A DNA stretch of 42,853 nucleotides from Candidatus Pelagibacterales bacterium (GTDB lineage: Bacteria; Pseudomonadota; Alphaproteobacteria; TMED109): contig NYVM01000029.1 of assembly GCA_002684605.1 (NCBI GenBank), positions 1 to 42,853 of the forward strand, read 5' to 3'. Numbering within the stretch: position 1 is the stretch's first letter; every line of letters begins with the position of its first letter. The notes beneath the pieces were generated by a model. The model searched no databases and had not been told where the DNA came from. It saw only the letters and a list, made by a program, of their open reading frames with translations. The position numbers and the translations under genes are program-made. Below are positions 27,243 through 36,333 of this stretch, one piece after another.

Positions 27243-27965
27243 ATGACAATAAATATTAAAAAGCCATTGCAAATATTCTATGGAACATCTCCCCAAATTT
27301 GTCCATATCTTCCTGAAAAAAATGAAAAAAAAATTATAACTGAATTATCTGGATCAAATTCTAATGAATTAAATTTTAAACTTACAAATGCGGGTTTTAG
27401 AAGATCACATAGAACAGCCTATAGGCCAGCATGTAATGATTGCAATGCATGTATACCAGTAAGGATTGATGTCAATCAATATAAACCAAACCGATCTCTT
27501 AAAAGAGCGAAAAGAGCTGCTATAGACTTAAAATGCATTGAACGACCTCCTATTGCTACTAGAGAACAATTTGAACTATTTTATAAATACCAAACGAGTA
27601 GGCATCATGATAGTGACATGGCTGAAATGAATTTTAATGAATATAGAGCTATGGTTGAAGATACACCAGTAGAGACATGTGTATATGAATTTAGAGATGA
27701 TAATAATTTATTGATTGCAGCTAGTTTAACAGATAAAGTAGAAGATGGTTTAAGTGGCATTTATAAATTCTTTTCTCCAGATAGAGAAAAACATAGCTTG
27801 GGCTCTTGGATCATAGATTGGCATATAGAAGAAACTATTAGATTAGGACTAAAATATGTTTATCTAGGTTACTGGATTAAGGAATCGCCAAAAATGGCTT
27901 ATAAAAGTAAATTTATAGGATTACAAAAATTAACGAATAATACTTGGAAAAATTTAAAAGAGTGA
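27243..27965 (+). CDS. bpt: Aspartate/glutamate leucyltransferase (bacterial ATE)
   Basis: A 240-residue aminoacyl-tRNA-protein transferase. The N-terminal CPYLPEKNEKKI block and the YRPACNDCNACIPVRI cysteine segment are the ATE N domain, and the DGLSGIYKFFSPD and GLKYVYLGYWI blocks are the C domain. Bpt adds Leu from leucyl-tRNA to proteins with N-terminal Asp or Glu, marking them for ClpAP/ClpS in the N-degron pathway. The length agrees with alphaproteobacterial orthologues (about 240-250). It starts 27 bases after the permease gene. Its position among transport genes probably has no functional meaning. Confidence 0.9.
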   Translation: MTINIKKPLQIFYGTSPQICPYLPEKNEKKIITELSGSNSNELNFKLTNAGFRRSHRTAYRPACNDCNACIPVRIDVNQYKPNRSLKRAKRAAIDLKCIERPPIATREQFELFYKYQTSRHHDSDMAEMNFNEYRAMVEDTPVETCVYEFRDDNNLLIAASLTDKVEDGLSGIYKFFSPDREKHSLGSWIIDWHIEETIRLGLKYVYLGYWIKESPKMAYKSKFIGLQKLTNNTWKNLKE

Positions 27966-27984
27966 ACTTATTAGGAGCTATGAT

Positions 27985-29142
27985 ATGAAAAATAAAAAAT
28001 TAAAACCTTTATATAAAAGAAGAGAAATTCTTATTGGGGCCACTGCTATTGGTACTGCAGGACTTCTTACTGCATGCAAAGATAATGTAGATGGAGGCAC
28101 CCCAGATAACCCTAAAAAATCAACAGCTATATCTAAAAATATTATACAATGGCGAATGGTTACATGTTGGCCAAGAGACTTTCCTGGAGGAGGAACTCAT
28201 TCTCAAAAACTAGCAAGAAGAATTACTGAATCTTCTGATGGAAGGTTAGAAATAAAAAACTTTGCGGCTGGAGAATTAGTCCCCGCTTTTGAAGTATTTG
28301 ATGCCGTGAGAGAAGGTACTGCGCAATGCGGTCATGCAGCTCCCTATTATTGGATTTCAAAACATAAAGCTATTCCTTTCTTTTGTACGGTTCCAGGAGG
28401 TATGACAGCTTCAGAAAAAGCTGCTTGGATAATATATGGAGGTGGACAGGCTTTATGGGACGAATTATATGCAGAATTTGGTGTAAAAAGTTTTTTAGCT
28501 GGAAATACTAGTGTGCAAATGGGTGGTTGGTTCCAAAAAGAAATTAATTCATTACAAGACTTCCAAGGAATAAAAATGCGTATGCCTGGTCTAGGAGCTG
28601 AAGTAGTTAATAGAATGGGTGGAACGGCTGTTAATATGCCAGCAGGAGAAATTATGCCTTCTTTACAATCAGGAGTGATTGATGCTGCTGAATGGGTTGG
28701 ACCTTGGAATGATTTAGCACTAGGTTTTTATAAAGTAGCTAAATATTATTATGGACCAGGTTTCCATGAGGGAGGTACGACTAATGAATTAATAATGAAT
28801 AAAGAAAGTTATGATGAATTAAGTACTGACTTAAAATATATTGTTAGGGATGCATGCCATGCAAGTGCATTAGAAGCTCCTGCAGAATATTTTGCTAATA
28901 GTGGGTTAGCTCTAGATGTATTAGTTAATAAGCATAATGTGGACGTGAGACCATTTCCAAAAGATGTTATAACTAAAATGTTTTCAATATCTAAAGAGGT
29001 TGTGGATGAGACAGCTTTACTTGGAGACATGCATGCAAAAATATATAAAAGCTGGAGTGACTTTTTAAAACAATCAATAAAATATCAAAAATATAGTGAT
29101 TATGGCTATATGAGAGATAGGGCTGAAGCATACAATATATAA
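27985..29142 (+). CDS. TRAP transporter substrate-binding protein, TakP-like, predicted lipoprotein
   Basis: A 385-residue DctP-family binding protein. The leader KRREILIGATAIGTAGLLTAC combines a twin-arginine motif with a lipobox (LTAC), so it should be exported folded and lipid-anchored, which is unusual for TRAP binding proteins. The mature part (WRMVTCWPRDFPGGG..., GAEVVNRMGGTAVNMPAGEI, AAEWVGPWNDLALGFYKVA) is of the TakP/alpha-keto-acid subfamily. AGGAG precedes the ATG. A close paralogue follows 14 bases downstream. Neither dctQ nor dctM lies nearby. Confidence 0.88.
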   Translation: MKNKKLKPLYKRREILIGATAIGTAGLLTACKDNVDGGTPDNPKKSTAISKNIIQWRMVTCWPRDFPGGGTHSQKLARRITESSDGRLEIKNFAAGELVPAFEVFDAVREGTAQCGHAAPYYWISKHKAIPFFCTVPGGMTASEKAAWIIYGGGQALWDELYAEFGVKSFLAGNTSVQMGGWFQKEINSLQDFQGIKMRMPGLGAEVVNRMGGTAVNMPAGEIMPSLQSGVIDAAEWVGPWNDLALGFYKVAKYYYGPGFHEGGTTNELIMNKESYDELSTDLKYIVRDACHASALEAPAEYFANSGLALDVLVNKHNVDVRPFPKDVITKMFSISKEVVDETALLGDMHAKIYKSWSDFLKQSIKYQKYSDYGYMRDRAEAYNI

Positions 29143-29156
29143 TTAGGAGTAATATT

Positions 29157-30230
29157 ATGAAAAGAAGAAATTTTTTAAAAAAAACAATTGGCATAGGAAC
29201 AATAGCTGCAGCATCTACTTTATCAGCTCCTGCAATATCTAAAGGAAGAATTAAATGGAAAATGGTAACTACTTGGCCAAAGAATTTTCCTGGACTTGGA
29301 ACAGGAGCACAACGTATTGCAGATTCAATTACCGTAATGTCAGAAGGTCAATTAACCGTGAAATTATTTGCAGCCGGTGAATTAGTTCCTGCTTTTGAAA
29401 GCTTTGATGCTGTAAGACAAGAAACGGCCCAAATGAGTCATGGAGCTAGTTATTATTGGATTAATAAGAATAAATCAACTCCCTTCTTTGCTGCAGTTCC
29501 TGGTGGACTAACAGCTCAAGAACACGATGCTTGGATACATTATGGAGGAGGACAAGAATTATGGGACGAATTATACGCAGAATTTAATTTAAAAGGTTTT
29601 TTAGGTGGGAATTCTGGAGTACAAATGGGAGGATGGTTTAAAAAAGAAATTAATTCTTTAGAAGATTTTAAGGGATTAAAAATGAGAATGCCAGGTCTCG
29701 GAGCGGAAGTAATTAATAGAATGGGTGCTACCGCTGTTGCCTTGCCAGGAGGAGAAATTATGCCAGCTTTGCAGTCTGGAGCCATAGATGCAACAGAATG
29801 GGTAGGACCATGGAATGATTTAGCATTTGGATTTTATAAAGTTGCTAATAATTATTACGGTCCTGGTTTTCATGAGCCAGGTACGCATACTGAATGTATT
29901 GTAAATAAAACAGCTTATGACGCATTACCTATCAATTTACAAAATATTGTTGAGCATGCATGCATATCAGAAAACAATAAAATGTTATCTGAATTTACCT
30001 ATGCAAATAATATTGCTCAAAAAAAGCTTATTGGATTTGGAGTAAATATTCAAAATTTTCCAAATGATGTTTACAAAGAAATGTTTAAAATAAGTGATGA
30101 AGTAGTTTCTGAAACAGCTAATGAGGGAGATATTAACAAAAGAATTTATGATTCATGGTCTAAATTTAAAAAGGCAGCTAAAGAAAGAGGTCCTTTTGCA
30201 GAACAAGGTTATATGAATAGAAGAGGATAA
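29157..30230 (+). CDS. TRAP transporter substrate-binding protein, TakP-like, Tat-exported
   Basis: A 357-residue DctP-family protein with a perfect Tat leader (KRRNFLKKTIGIGTIAAAS) and likely cleavage near APAIS. It is a close paralogue of the preceding gene over almost its whole length, sharing blocks such as FKKEINSLEDFKG, RMPGLGAEV.NRMG and EWVGPWNDLA. It lacks the lipobox, so it would be soluble in the periplasm. TakP-type proteins bind alpha-keto or related organic acids, often with a cation. The permease must be elsewhere. It ends 4 bases from the convergent exporter gene, leaving no room for a conventional terminator. Confidence 0.9.
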   Translation: MKRRNFLKKTIGIGTIAAASTLSAPAISKGRIKWKMVTTWPKNFPGLGTGAQRIADSITVMSEGQLTVKLFAAGELVPAFESFDAVRQETAQMSHGASYYWINKNKSTPFFAAVPGGLTAQEHDAWIHYGGGQELWDELYAEFNLKGFLGGNSGVQMGGWFKKEINSLEDFKGLKMRMPGLGAEVINRMGATAVALPGGEIMPALQSGAIDATEWVGPWNDLAFGFYKVANNYYGPGFHEPGTHTECIVNKTAYDALPINLQNIVEHACISENNKMLSEFTYANNIAQKKLIGFGVNIQNFPNDVYKEMFKISDEVVSETANEGDINKRIYDSWSKFKKAAKERGPFAEQGYMNRRG

Positions 30231-30234
30231 ACCT

Positions 30235-31773
30235 CTAATCATTTTTCATTTTACAAAATGGTAACAGTATAATGGGTATAAAAGCTACCCACATTATAAC
30301 ATATGTAATATTATTAACTGCCATTACAAACCCCTCTCTTAAACCTAATAGTTCTATAGCTAAGATTGTTTTGTATTCAGGGTTTAAACTTGAAAACATA
30401 GGAAGCGAACTAAAAATACTTTCCATTTTTTGATTGAAACCAGAAATTATTTGAGGTCCATTTAAAAGCATATTAGAAATACCTCCATAATACATAACTC
30501 TCAATTTTTCTAAAAAAATATTTGTAGTAGCTATAGAAACAGCTCCTCCTAATCTAAGTATTAAATTAAATAAAGAAGCAGCATTTTGTATTCCTTTATT
30601 TGAAATAAATAACATAGCAATATATTGATTACCTACCCAAAGAAGTTGAGAACCTATTCCTCTAAGGACTTGGGGCCAAAATAACTCCTTAAAACCAAAT
30701 TCTGGCGTCATATTGAGTAACTGCCATGTTCCTATTATAGTAAAAGTACAGCCAGCAAATATTAAAAACCTAGCTCCGAATATATTTATTAATACTCCTA
30801 CAAATGGACCAATCCCCATCCATGATAAACCCATAACAGAAACTATAGCTCCAATTTCCCATGGACCAATACCCTTAACCTCTCCCAAAAATACAGGTAA
30901 TAAAAAAATAGGAGCATAAATTGATACTCCAAATACAATTACATTTATACACCCAATACTAAAGTTTCTATCTAAAAATATTGATAAATCAATTATTGGA
31001 TATTTTGCTGTAAACTCTCTAATAAAGAATAATAATAGACTAGTAAAAGATAAAATAGAGCATATTCTAATGGTAGAAGAAGCATACCAATCTAATCTAG
31101 AACCTTCCTGTATAGTAATTAATAATAGTAAAAGTCCTACCGCTAATAATACTATTCCATAGTAATCAATCTGTTTAGCTAAATGTCGTTCTCTATCATC
31201 TAAATCTATAAAGAAATATGCTAAGACTAATAAAACTATGCCTATAGGAAGATTATATAGAAACATCCAGCGCCAGCTTATCATTTCTGTCATATATCCA
31301 CCAATAGCAGGTCCAAAAGCTATAGAAGATACTCCTACAGTAGCCGTTAAAGCTAGAGCAAAAGGAAGCTGTTTTCTTGTGAATAAAAGATAAATACAAG
31401 AAAACATTAATGGCATTAGTGCTCCACCAAAAAAGCCTTGCATGACTCTAAAGCCTACTAAAACATAAAAATTACTAGTAGACGCTGCTCCAATACAAGC
31501 AATTAAAAAACCAGATAAACCTATTAAAAATAATAATTTAATTGATAATAAACGAGATAACCAACCAGCAAATGGAATAATAACTACTTCTGCCATTAAA
31601 TAAGCAGACATAACATAAGAAACTTGATCAAGACCTATATTTAAGGCGCCCTGTAAATTTCTTATAGAGGAACCTACAACTTGCATACTAATTACATTTA
31701 AGACAAATCCAAATAATATGATTAGGAACATGCCTAAATTTTTATAATTTATATCTGCCAAATTATGATCCAA
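30235..31773 (-). CDS. DHA2-family MFS drug/solute exporter (EmrB type)
   Basis: A 512-residue MFS protein with a 14-helix profile. The N-terminal half has SSIRNLQGALNIGLDQVSYVMSAYLMAEVVIIPFAGWLSRLLS, typical of EmrB, and motif C-like GPAIGGYMTEMISWRWMFLYNLPIG. EmrB-type carriers export hydrophobic or aromatic compounds with proton uptake. No EmrA adaptor gene adjoins it. In a window rich in aromatic catabolism it could remove toxic aromatics, but no specific link is visible. It is monocistronic and divergent from the GST gene. Confidence 0.88.
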   Translation of the reverse strand: MDHNLADINYKNLGMFLIILFGFVLNVISMQVVGSSIRNLQGALNIGLDQVSYVMSAYLMAEVVIIPFAGWLSRLLSIKLLFLIGLSGFLIACIGAASTSNFYVLVGFRVMQGFFGGALMPLMFSCIYLLFTRKQLPFALALTATVGVSSIAFGPAIGGYMTEMISWRWMFLYNLPIGIVLLVLAYFFIDLDDRERHLAKQIDYYGIVLLAVGLLLLLITIQEGSRLDWYASSTIRICSILSFTSLLLFFIREFTAKYPIIDLSIFLDRNFSIGCINVIVFGVSIYAPIFLLPVFLGEVKGIGPWEIGAIVSVMGLSWMGIGPFVGVLINIFGARFLIFAGCTFTIIGTWQLLNMTPEFGFKELFWPQVLRGIGSQLLWVGNQYIAMLFISNKGIQNAASLFNLILRLGGAVSIATTNIFLEKLRVMYYGGISNMLLNGPQIISGFNQKMESIFSSLPMFSSLNPEYKTILAIELLGLREGFVMAVNNITYVIMWVAFIPIILLPFCKMKND

Positions 31774-31883
31774 GAATTGTTAAGTTATGACTTTAAATAT
31801 TTTAAAATATATGATCTTATAATACATTTAATCATACAATTGCTAATTATTAACTACAGATATGTATTTTAAGTAGGTTCAAT

Positions 31884-32570
31884 ATGAATAATGAAATTAT
31901 AGAAATTTGGGGATTTAAAACTTTCAGACCTTTTCGCATATACTGGGCATTAGAAGAGATGAAATTAAATTATAAAAGCTATAAAATAGGATCTAGAACA
32001 GGTGAAACACAAACAACTGAATATCTAAAAATAAACCCTAAAGGCAAGATACCTTTATTTAGACACAATGAAATATACATAAGTGAAAGTGTTGCTGCAA
32101 TGAACTATGTTGTTCAGAATTTTAAAAATACTCAAGACTTTTATTTACCTACTTCACCTAAAGATAGAGCCAAAATTGATGAATGGTCTTATATGTGCGC
32201 AATGGAAATTGATGCATTAGGAGTTTATGTTATGAGAAAACATAAAATAGTAGAAAACGGGGGCTTATCAAATATTTATGGAGAAGCTCCTAATGCTATA
32301 AATGCTGCTAAAGATAATATTATAAGAATGTTAGAAGCATGTGAGAAAGATGTTCCCGATACAGGCTGGTTAATGGGTAAAAAACCTAGCTGTGCAGATA
32401 TAATGTTTATGAGTTGTCTGCAGGTAATAAAATTATATAATATAGATATTAATAGTAAAAAAATTCTATCTTATTATGATAGATCTATAAAAAGGCCCGA
32501 ATATATTAAAGCTATGATTCAAACATATGAGTATGGAACACTTAAAGAGTATAAAAAGTATACATTATAA
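31884..32570 (+). CDS. Glutathione S-transferase family protein
   Basis: A 228-residue two-domain GST. The thioredoxin-like N domain runs from WGFKTFRPFRIYWALEEM through KINPKGKIPLF to ISESVAAMNYV, where the cis-Pro and the E-S pair that hold glutathione are visible. The helical C domain has the SCADIMFMSCLQV N-capping segment. The class is not obvious; beta- or maleylacetoacetate-isomerase-like roles are possible. It lies 19 bases before a type III CoA-transferase gene, suggesting a two-gene unit. Confidence 0.82.
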   Translation: MNNEIIEIWGFKTFRPFRIYWALEEMKLNYKSYKIGSRTGETQTTEYLKINPKGKIPLFRHNEIYISESVAAMNYVVQNFKNTQDFYLPTSPKDRAKIDEWSYMCAMEIDALGVYVMRKHKIVENGGLSNIYGEAPNAINAAKDNIIRMLEACEKDVPDTGWLMGKKPSCADIMFMSCLQVIKLYNIDINSKKILSYYDRSIKRPEYIKAMIQTYEYGTLKEYKKYTL

Positions 32571-32589
32571 TTAATAATAAAGAATTAAA

Positions 32590-33789
32590 ATGATTAACAA
32601 AGGACCATTAACAGGGATTAAAGTTATAGACCTTACAGCTATGGTATCAGGGCCAGTTGCAACAATGATGCTTGGTGATCAAGGAGCGGATGTAATTAAA
32701 ATAGAACCCCTATCAGGCGAACTAATGAGAAGTGTAGGTGCTCCAAATAATGGAATGACTACATCATTTCTATGTAGTAATAGAAGTAAAAGATCTTTAA
32801 CTATAAATTTAAAACATATAGAAGGCATAAATATAATAAAAAAATTATTAATAAATGCCGATGTTATTGTTCAAAATTTTAGACCAGGCACAATGAAAAG
32901 GATGGGGCTAAGTTATGAAGAAGTTAAAAAAATTAATAATAATATTATTTATACTTCAATCAGTGGATTTGGAGATAAAGGACCTTATTCAAAACAAAGA
33001 GTATATGATCCTGTAATTCAAGCATTATCTGGACTTGCAGATATACAGAGGGATCAAGAAACAAAATTTCCAAAAATGGTAAGAACTATTATTCCTGACA
33101 AAACTACCGGAATGGCAGCAGCTCAAGCTATTAGCTCTGCTCTATTTTATAGAGAAAGGTATGGAAAAGGACAACACATAAAACTAGCTATGCTTGATGT
33201 AATGATAGCATATTTATGGCCTGAAGGAAGCTCCTCATTATCTTTTGTAGGAAAAGAAAGCGACCCATCTTCTGGACAAATGGGTTTAGACCTAGTGTTT
33301 CAAACAAAGGATAATAAATATATAACTGCTGGTGCCGTAACTGATAAAGAGTGGTTAGGCATGTGTAATGCCTTTGATAGAAAAGATTTATTGGTTGACC
33401 CGCGATTTAATACACCAAGAGCTAGGTTTGAGAATAAAACAGAAAGAAGACATATAATTGCTAAAGAAATAAAAAAACATAATTCTAATCAGATATTAGA
33501 AAAATTAGCGACTAATGAAGTTCCTAGTGCCCCTATTTTAAATAGAGAAGAATTACTAGATAATGAACAGATCTTACAAAATAAAATTATAGAATTTCAT
33601 GATAGTAAGATTTTTGGAACAATTAGATCGCCAAGACCAGCTCCTATATTTTCAGAAAGCTCTTTAAGTGGAGAACAACTTGCTCCTCTGCTTGGAGAAA
33701 ATACTATAGAAATTTTGAAAGAATTAGATTATTCTGATAACGAAATTAACAAGCTTATTAAAAAAAATATAACATCAACAATTAATTAA
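32590..33789 (+). CDS. Type III CoA-transferase (CaiB/BaiF family), second copy
   Basis: A 399-residue family III CoA-transferase, clearly a different paralogue from the one at 24218. It has LTGIKVIDLTAMVSGPVATMMLGDQGADVIKIE at the N terminus, SGFGDKGPYSKQRVYDP with D140 as catalytic Asp, and a complete C-terminal domain. The substrate pair is unknown. It follows the GST gene by 19 bases. Its stop shares TTAA (33786-33789) with the stop of the convergent pentapeptide-repeat gene. Confidence 0.86.
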   Translation: MINKGPLTGIKVIDLTAMVSGPVATMMLGDQGADVIKIEPLSGELMRSVGAPNNGMTTSFLCSNRSKRSLTINLKHIEGINIIKKLLINADVIVQNFRPGTMKRMGLSYEEVKKINNNIIYTSISGFGDKGPYSKQRVYDPVIQALSGLADIQRDQETKFPKMVRTIIPDKTTGMAAAQAISSALFYRERYGKGQHIKLAMLDVMIAYLWPEGSSSLSFVGKESDPSSGQMGLDLVFQTKDNKYITAGAVTDKEWLGMCNAFDRKDLLVDPRFNTPRARFENKTERRHIIAKEIKKHNSNQILEKLATNEVPSAPILNREELLDNEQILQNKIIEFHDSKIFGTIRSPRPAPIFSESSLSGEQLAPLLGENTIEILKELDYSDNEINKLIKKNITSTIN

Positions 33790-34607
33790 TTTCTACAATC
33801 TTTATTAACAATTTTTTCTTTCATTCTAGTTTTACAAAAAACTCCTTGCTTAAAATAAACATCTTCAAAAGTAATTGTACTTAAGTCTGCATTCATAAAA
33901 ATAGATTTATAAAAATTTGCGGCTCTATACATAATATTTTGCATATTACTATTATTAAATACTGATCTTCTAAACGCACTATAAGATAAATCTGCAAATT
34001 CTAGGTTTGCCTCAGTAAAATTAACTCCTCTTGCTTTAACCTTTGATAAATTAGCATAAGATAAATTGGTATTATCCATTAATGATAAAGATAAGAGTGA
34101 GCCATTAAAATCTGTTTTAATAAATGAGGAAAAAGATAGAATTGATTTTTGGATATTCACATTAGTAATATTAGCTCCATCAAAATTAGTTCGTTCAGCC
34201 GTTATTCCATACATTTTTGCAAGCTTTAAATTGGCTTTAATAAAATTAGAATTTATAATAGTAGCAGATACTAAATTAATCTCTGATAAGTTAGCATTTG
34301 TAAAATTACTATCTTCAATCAATGTGGTATTCATATCAGCATGTATAAATGTTGAATTTGTAAGATCTGATGATCTAATTCTTGAATTTGCTATTTTAGA
34401 ATTATTGAAATTAGCACCAATTAAATTAGATTCAGATATTACTGCCTGGTCAAGGTATTTTTTTTCAAAATTATAATTACTTAGGTCACATTGATGACAC
34501 TTACTATTTTTTAAAAAATAACGTACATCTTCCTCATCATAGGAATAGGCTACTAAATTAGTAGAAGTAATAATGATGGCCAACATAATAGAATAAAAAT
34601 GTCTCAT
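33786..34607 (-). CDS. Exported pentapeptide-repeat protein
   Basis: A 273-residue protein. I place the start at the ATG at 34607 (MRHFYSIMLAIIITSTNLVAYS, a signal peptide) because the longer reading frame would run into the tRNA gene. After a CHQC pair the rest is pentapeptide repeats of the A-N/D-L/F-x-x type (IGANFNNSK, FTNANLSEI, LSYANLSKV, FTEANLEFADLS), about 35-40 repeats, which form a right-handed quadrilateral beta helix. Such proteins lack enzyme activity and act as binding or structural modules. Export of this fold is less common. Function unknown. Confidence 0.82.
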   Translation of the reverse strand: MRHFYSIMLAIIITSTNLVAYSYDEEDVRYFLKNSKCHQCDLSNYNFEKKYLDQAVISESNLIGANFNNSKIANSRIRSSDLTNSTFIHADMNTTLIEDSNFTNANLSEINLVSATIINSNFIKANLKLAKMYGITAERTNFDGANITNVNIQKSILSFSSFIKTDFNGSLLSLSLMDNTNLSYANLSKVKARGVNFTEANLEFADLSYSAFRRSVFNNSNMQNIMYRAANFYKSIFMNADLSTITFEDVYFKQGVFCKTRMKEKIVNKDCRN

Positions 34608-34628
34608 AGTTTTCTTTCTTAATAAATA

Positions 34629-34703
34629 TGGTGGGCGATATTGGATTTGAACCAATGGCTTCCTCGATGTCACCGAGACACTCTACCCCTGAGTTAATCG
34701 CCC
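34629..34703 (-). tRNA. tRNA-Val (anticodon GAC), CCA encoded
   Basis: A 75-nt cloverleaf. Acceptor GGGCGAT pairs with ATCGCCC, followed by discriminator A and a genomically encoded CCA. D stem ACTC/GAGT; anticodon stem TCTCG/CGAGG around loop GTGACAT, giving anticodon GAC (valine, GUC/GUU codons); T arm ATTGG/CCAAT with a TTCAAAT loop. The sequence closely follows the alphaproteobacterial tRNA-Val(GAC) pattern. The pentapeptide gene starts 22 bases downstream on the same strand and may be partly read from the tRNA promoter. Confidence 0.95.
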
Positions 34704-34730
34704 ATTAATAATTTTATAAAGCATGATACC

Positions 34731-35585
34731 TTATTTTAAAATAAATATGTAAGAAATTAATATAAACCATGCTAAAGACAGAATTTGCAAATACCGATCA
34801 TTTAATGCGGCATCTGTTGGATCTCCTAAATATTTTCCCTGCCATGCAATATATAAATATCTTGAAAAGATTAATACTATCAATGGAAACGTAAGCCAAA
34901 TTTTATCACTTCCGTGTCTATAAATAACATCAGAATCAAAAGAAAATAAACCATAAAAAATTACAGTGCATATAATACAAGTGATTAATACAACTTTCAA
35001 TAATGTATTACTCCATTTAGCTGATAAATATTCTGGATTTTCAACATATTGGCCTAGCCTTTTTCCAGTTGCTAATCCTAATGAAGCAAAGCTAATTATT
35101 AGTAAAGTCCATATAGATTGATTAATTTCAGCAACTATACCTCCTGCCACAATTCTAATTAAAAAACCTGAAGCAACTGAAAGCACATCTAAAATAACGA
35201 TATACTTGAAATACAAAGTATATAAAATATTTATTACAATATATAATAATAATAATGATGAAGCCTTAGGAACTAAAATAATTGAAAGTATAATTGCTAT
35301 CGTAATTAAAACTAAAGATAAGCTGTAACCTTTATGAATTGTAATTTTACCTTGAGCAAATGGTCTATTTTTAGTTCTAGTATTTATCCTATCTTTTTTT
35401 GCATCTTTTATATCATTAAAAATATATATTCCACTAGCAACTAAACAAAAGCAAATAAACATATAGATAGAACTTATAGTTCCAATATTTGTAAATTCTT
35501 TAGAACTTAAAAGTATAGGAAAAAAAATCAGTAAGTTTTTAACCCAATGATGAGGCCTCAGAAGTATTATATATTGATTAAACAT
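34731..35585 (-). CDS. UbiA-family prenyltransferase, decaprenyl-phosphate phosphoribosyltransferase type
   Basis: A 284-residue membrane protein with eight to nine helices. The first aspartate-rich motif is FNDIKDAKKD (N57, D58, D61, D65); the second lies in GDPTDAALND near 260. The N terminus LLRPHHWVKNLLIFFPILL is typical of the branch that includes Mycobacterium Rv3806c, which transfers phosphoribose to decaprenyl phosphate on the way to decaprenyl-phosphoryl arabinose. In alphaproteobacteria such genes usually sit with DprE1/E2-like genes; none is seen here. A quinone-pathway UbiA is less likely from the N-terminal motif. Confidence 0.78.
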   Translation of the reverse strand: MFNQYIILLRPHHWVKNLLIFFPILLSSKEFTNIGTISSIYMFICFCLVASGIYIFNDIKDAKKDRINTRTKNRPFAQGKITIHKGYSLSLVLITIAIILSIILVPKASSLLLLYIVINILYTLYFKYIVILDVLSVASGFLIRIVAGGIVAEINQSIWTLLIISFASLGLATGKRLGQYVENPEYLSAKWSNTLLKVVLITCIICTVIFYGLFSFDSDVIYRHGSDKIWLTFPLIVLIFSRYLYIAWQGKYLGDPTDAALNDRYLQILSLAWFILISYIFILK

Positions 35586-35679
35586 AAAATAATTATTCCG
35601 TTTAATTTATAAACATGTTAGTTAATAGTAATTTTAAATCTGTCTTATACTAAATTTTAAACAGGAACATACAATAAAC

Positions 35680-36333
35680 ATGAAAATTTTGATATCTTTA
35701 CTTTTTTTATTTATTCTATCAATTAATGCCTATGCGTTTGATGATAATTGTATTGAGTCAAATAATTTTCCTTTCTGTTTATACAAAGATTCAAAAATTG
35801 ATTTTATTATTCTTAGAGATGAAAAAGAAGTTGGATGGCACAAGGTGGAATTTGAAAAAACGACTAATGGCTTTAATGTAGTTACTAAAGCTTATATTAA
35901 AGCAAGATACTTGTTATTTTTGGACTATATCTTCGAATATTCATCTATATCAAATTGGGTGAACAACCAACTTATAAAACAAGAAGTTATAATTGATGAT
36001 GATGGAGATAAATATACTGTAAATATAAAAAAAATATCTGATGACTTATTAGAAATAACAGATAAAGATAAAAATATCATTACTGTTTCAAATAAAAATA
36101 TCGTACCTTCTGATCACTGGCATCCTTCTGAAATAAAATATAATAATATGATTAATACTTTAGATGGTGAAGTACTTTCAACAAATGTAACTAAAATTGA
36201 TAGCAATACTTGGTATGTTGATGGTAAAGTTAAGTATTTTATAAATTATGATGAAGATGGCAAATGGATAGGATTAAAATTTAATCCTGATGAAGATACT
36301 ACCATAGAATATATCTGTACAAGCTGTAATTAA
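35680..36333 (+). CDS. Exported DUF6134-like protein
   Basis: A 217-residue protein with a signal peptide (MKILISLLFLFILSINAYA) and a beta-rich body. The pattern ILRDEKEVGWHKVEFE, then YLLFLDYIFEYSSISNW and SDHWHPSE, recalls DUF6134 proteins, which are short secreted beta-barrel-like proteins of alphaproteobacteria with a polar-lipid-binding look. No catalytic motif is evident. CIES..FCLY near the N terminus and CTSC at the end offer possible disulfides. It shares TTAA (36330-36333) with the stop of the convergent DUF1499 gene. Confidence 0.6.
   Translation: MKILISLLFLFILSINAYAFDDNCIESNNFPFCLYKDSKIDFIILRDEKEVGWHKVEFEKTTNGFNVVTKAYIKARYLLFLDYIFEYSSISNWVNNQLIKQEVIIDDDGDKYTVNIKKISDDLLEITDKDKNIITVSNKNIVPSDHWHPSEIKYNNMINTLDGEVLSTNVTKIDSNTWYVDGKVKYFINYDEDGKWIGLKFNPDEDTTIEYICTSCN

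Noticed and set aside
34066..34476. Plus-strand 136-codon ORF opposite the pentapeptide repeats
   Set aside because: Its apparent repeats mirror the periodic pentapeptide codons on the other strand; there is no start signal.
34608..34673. Longer start for the pentapeptide-repeat gene
   Set aside because: The extension lies inside the tRNA-Val sequence, and the ATG at 34607 begins a signal peptide.
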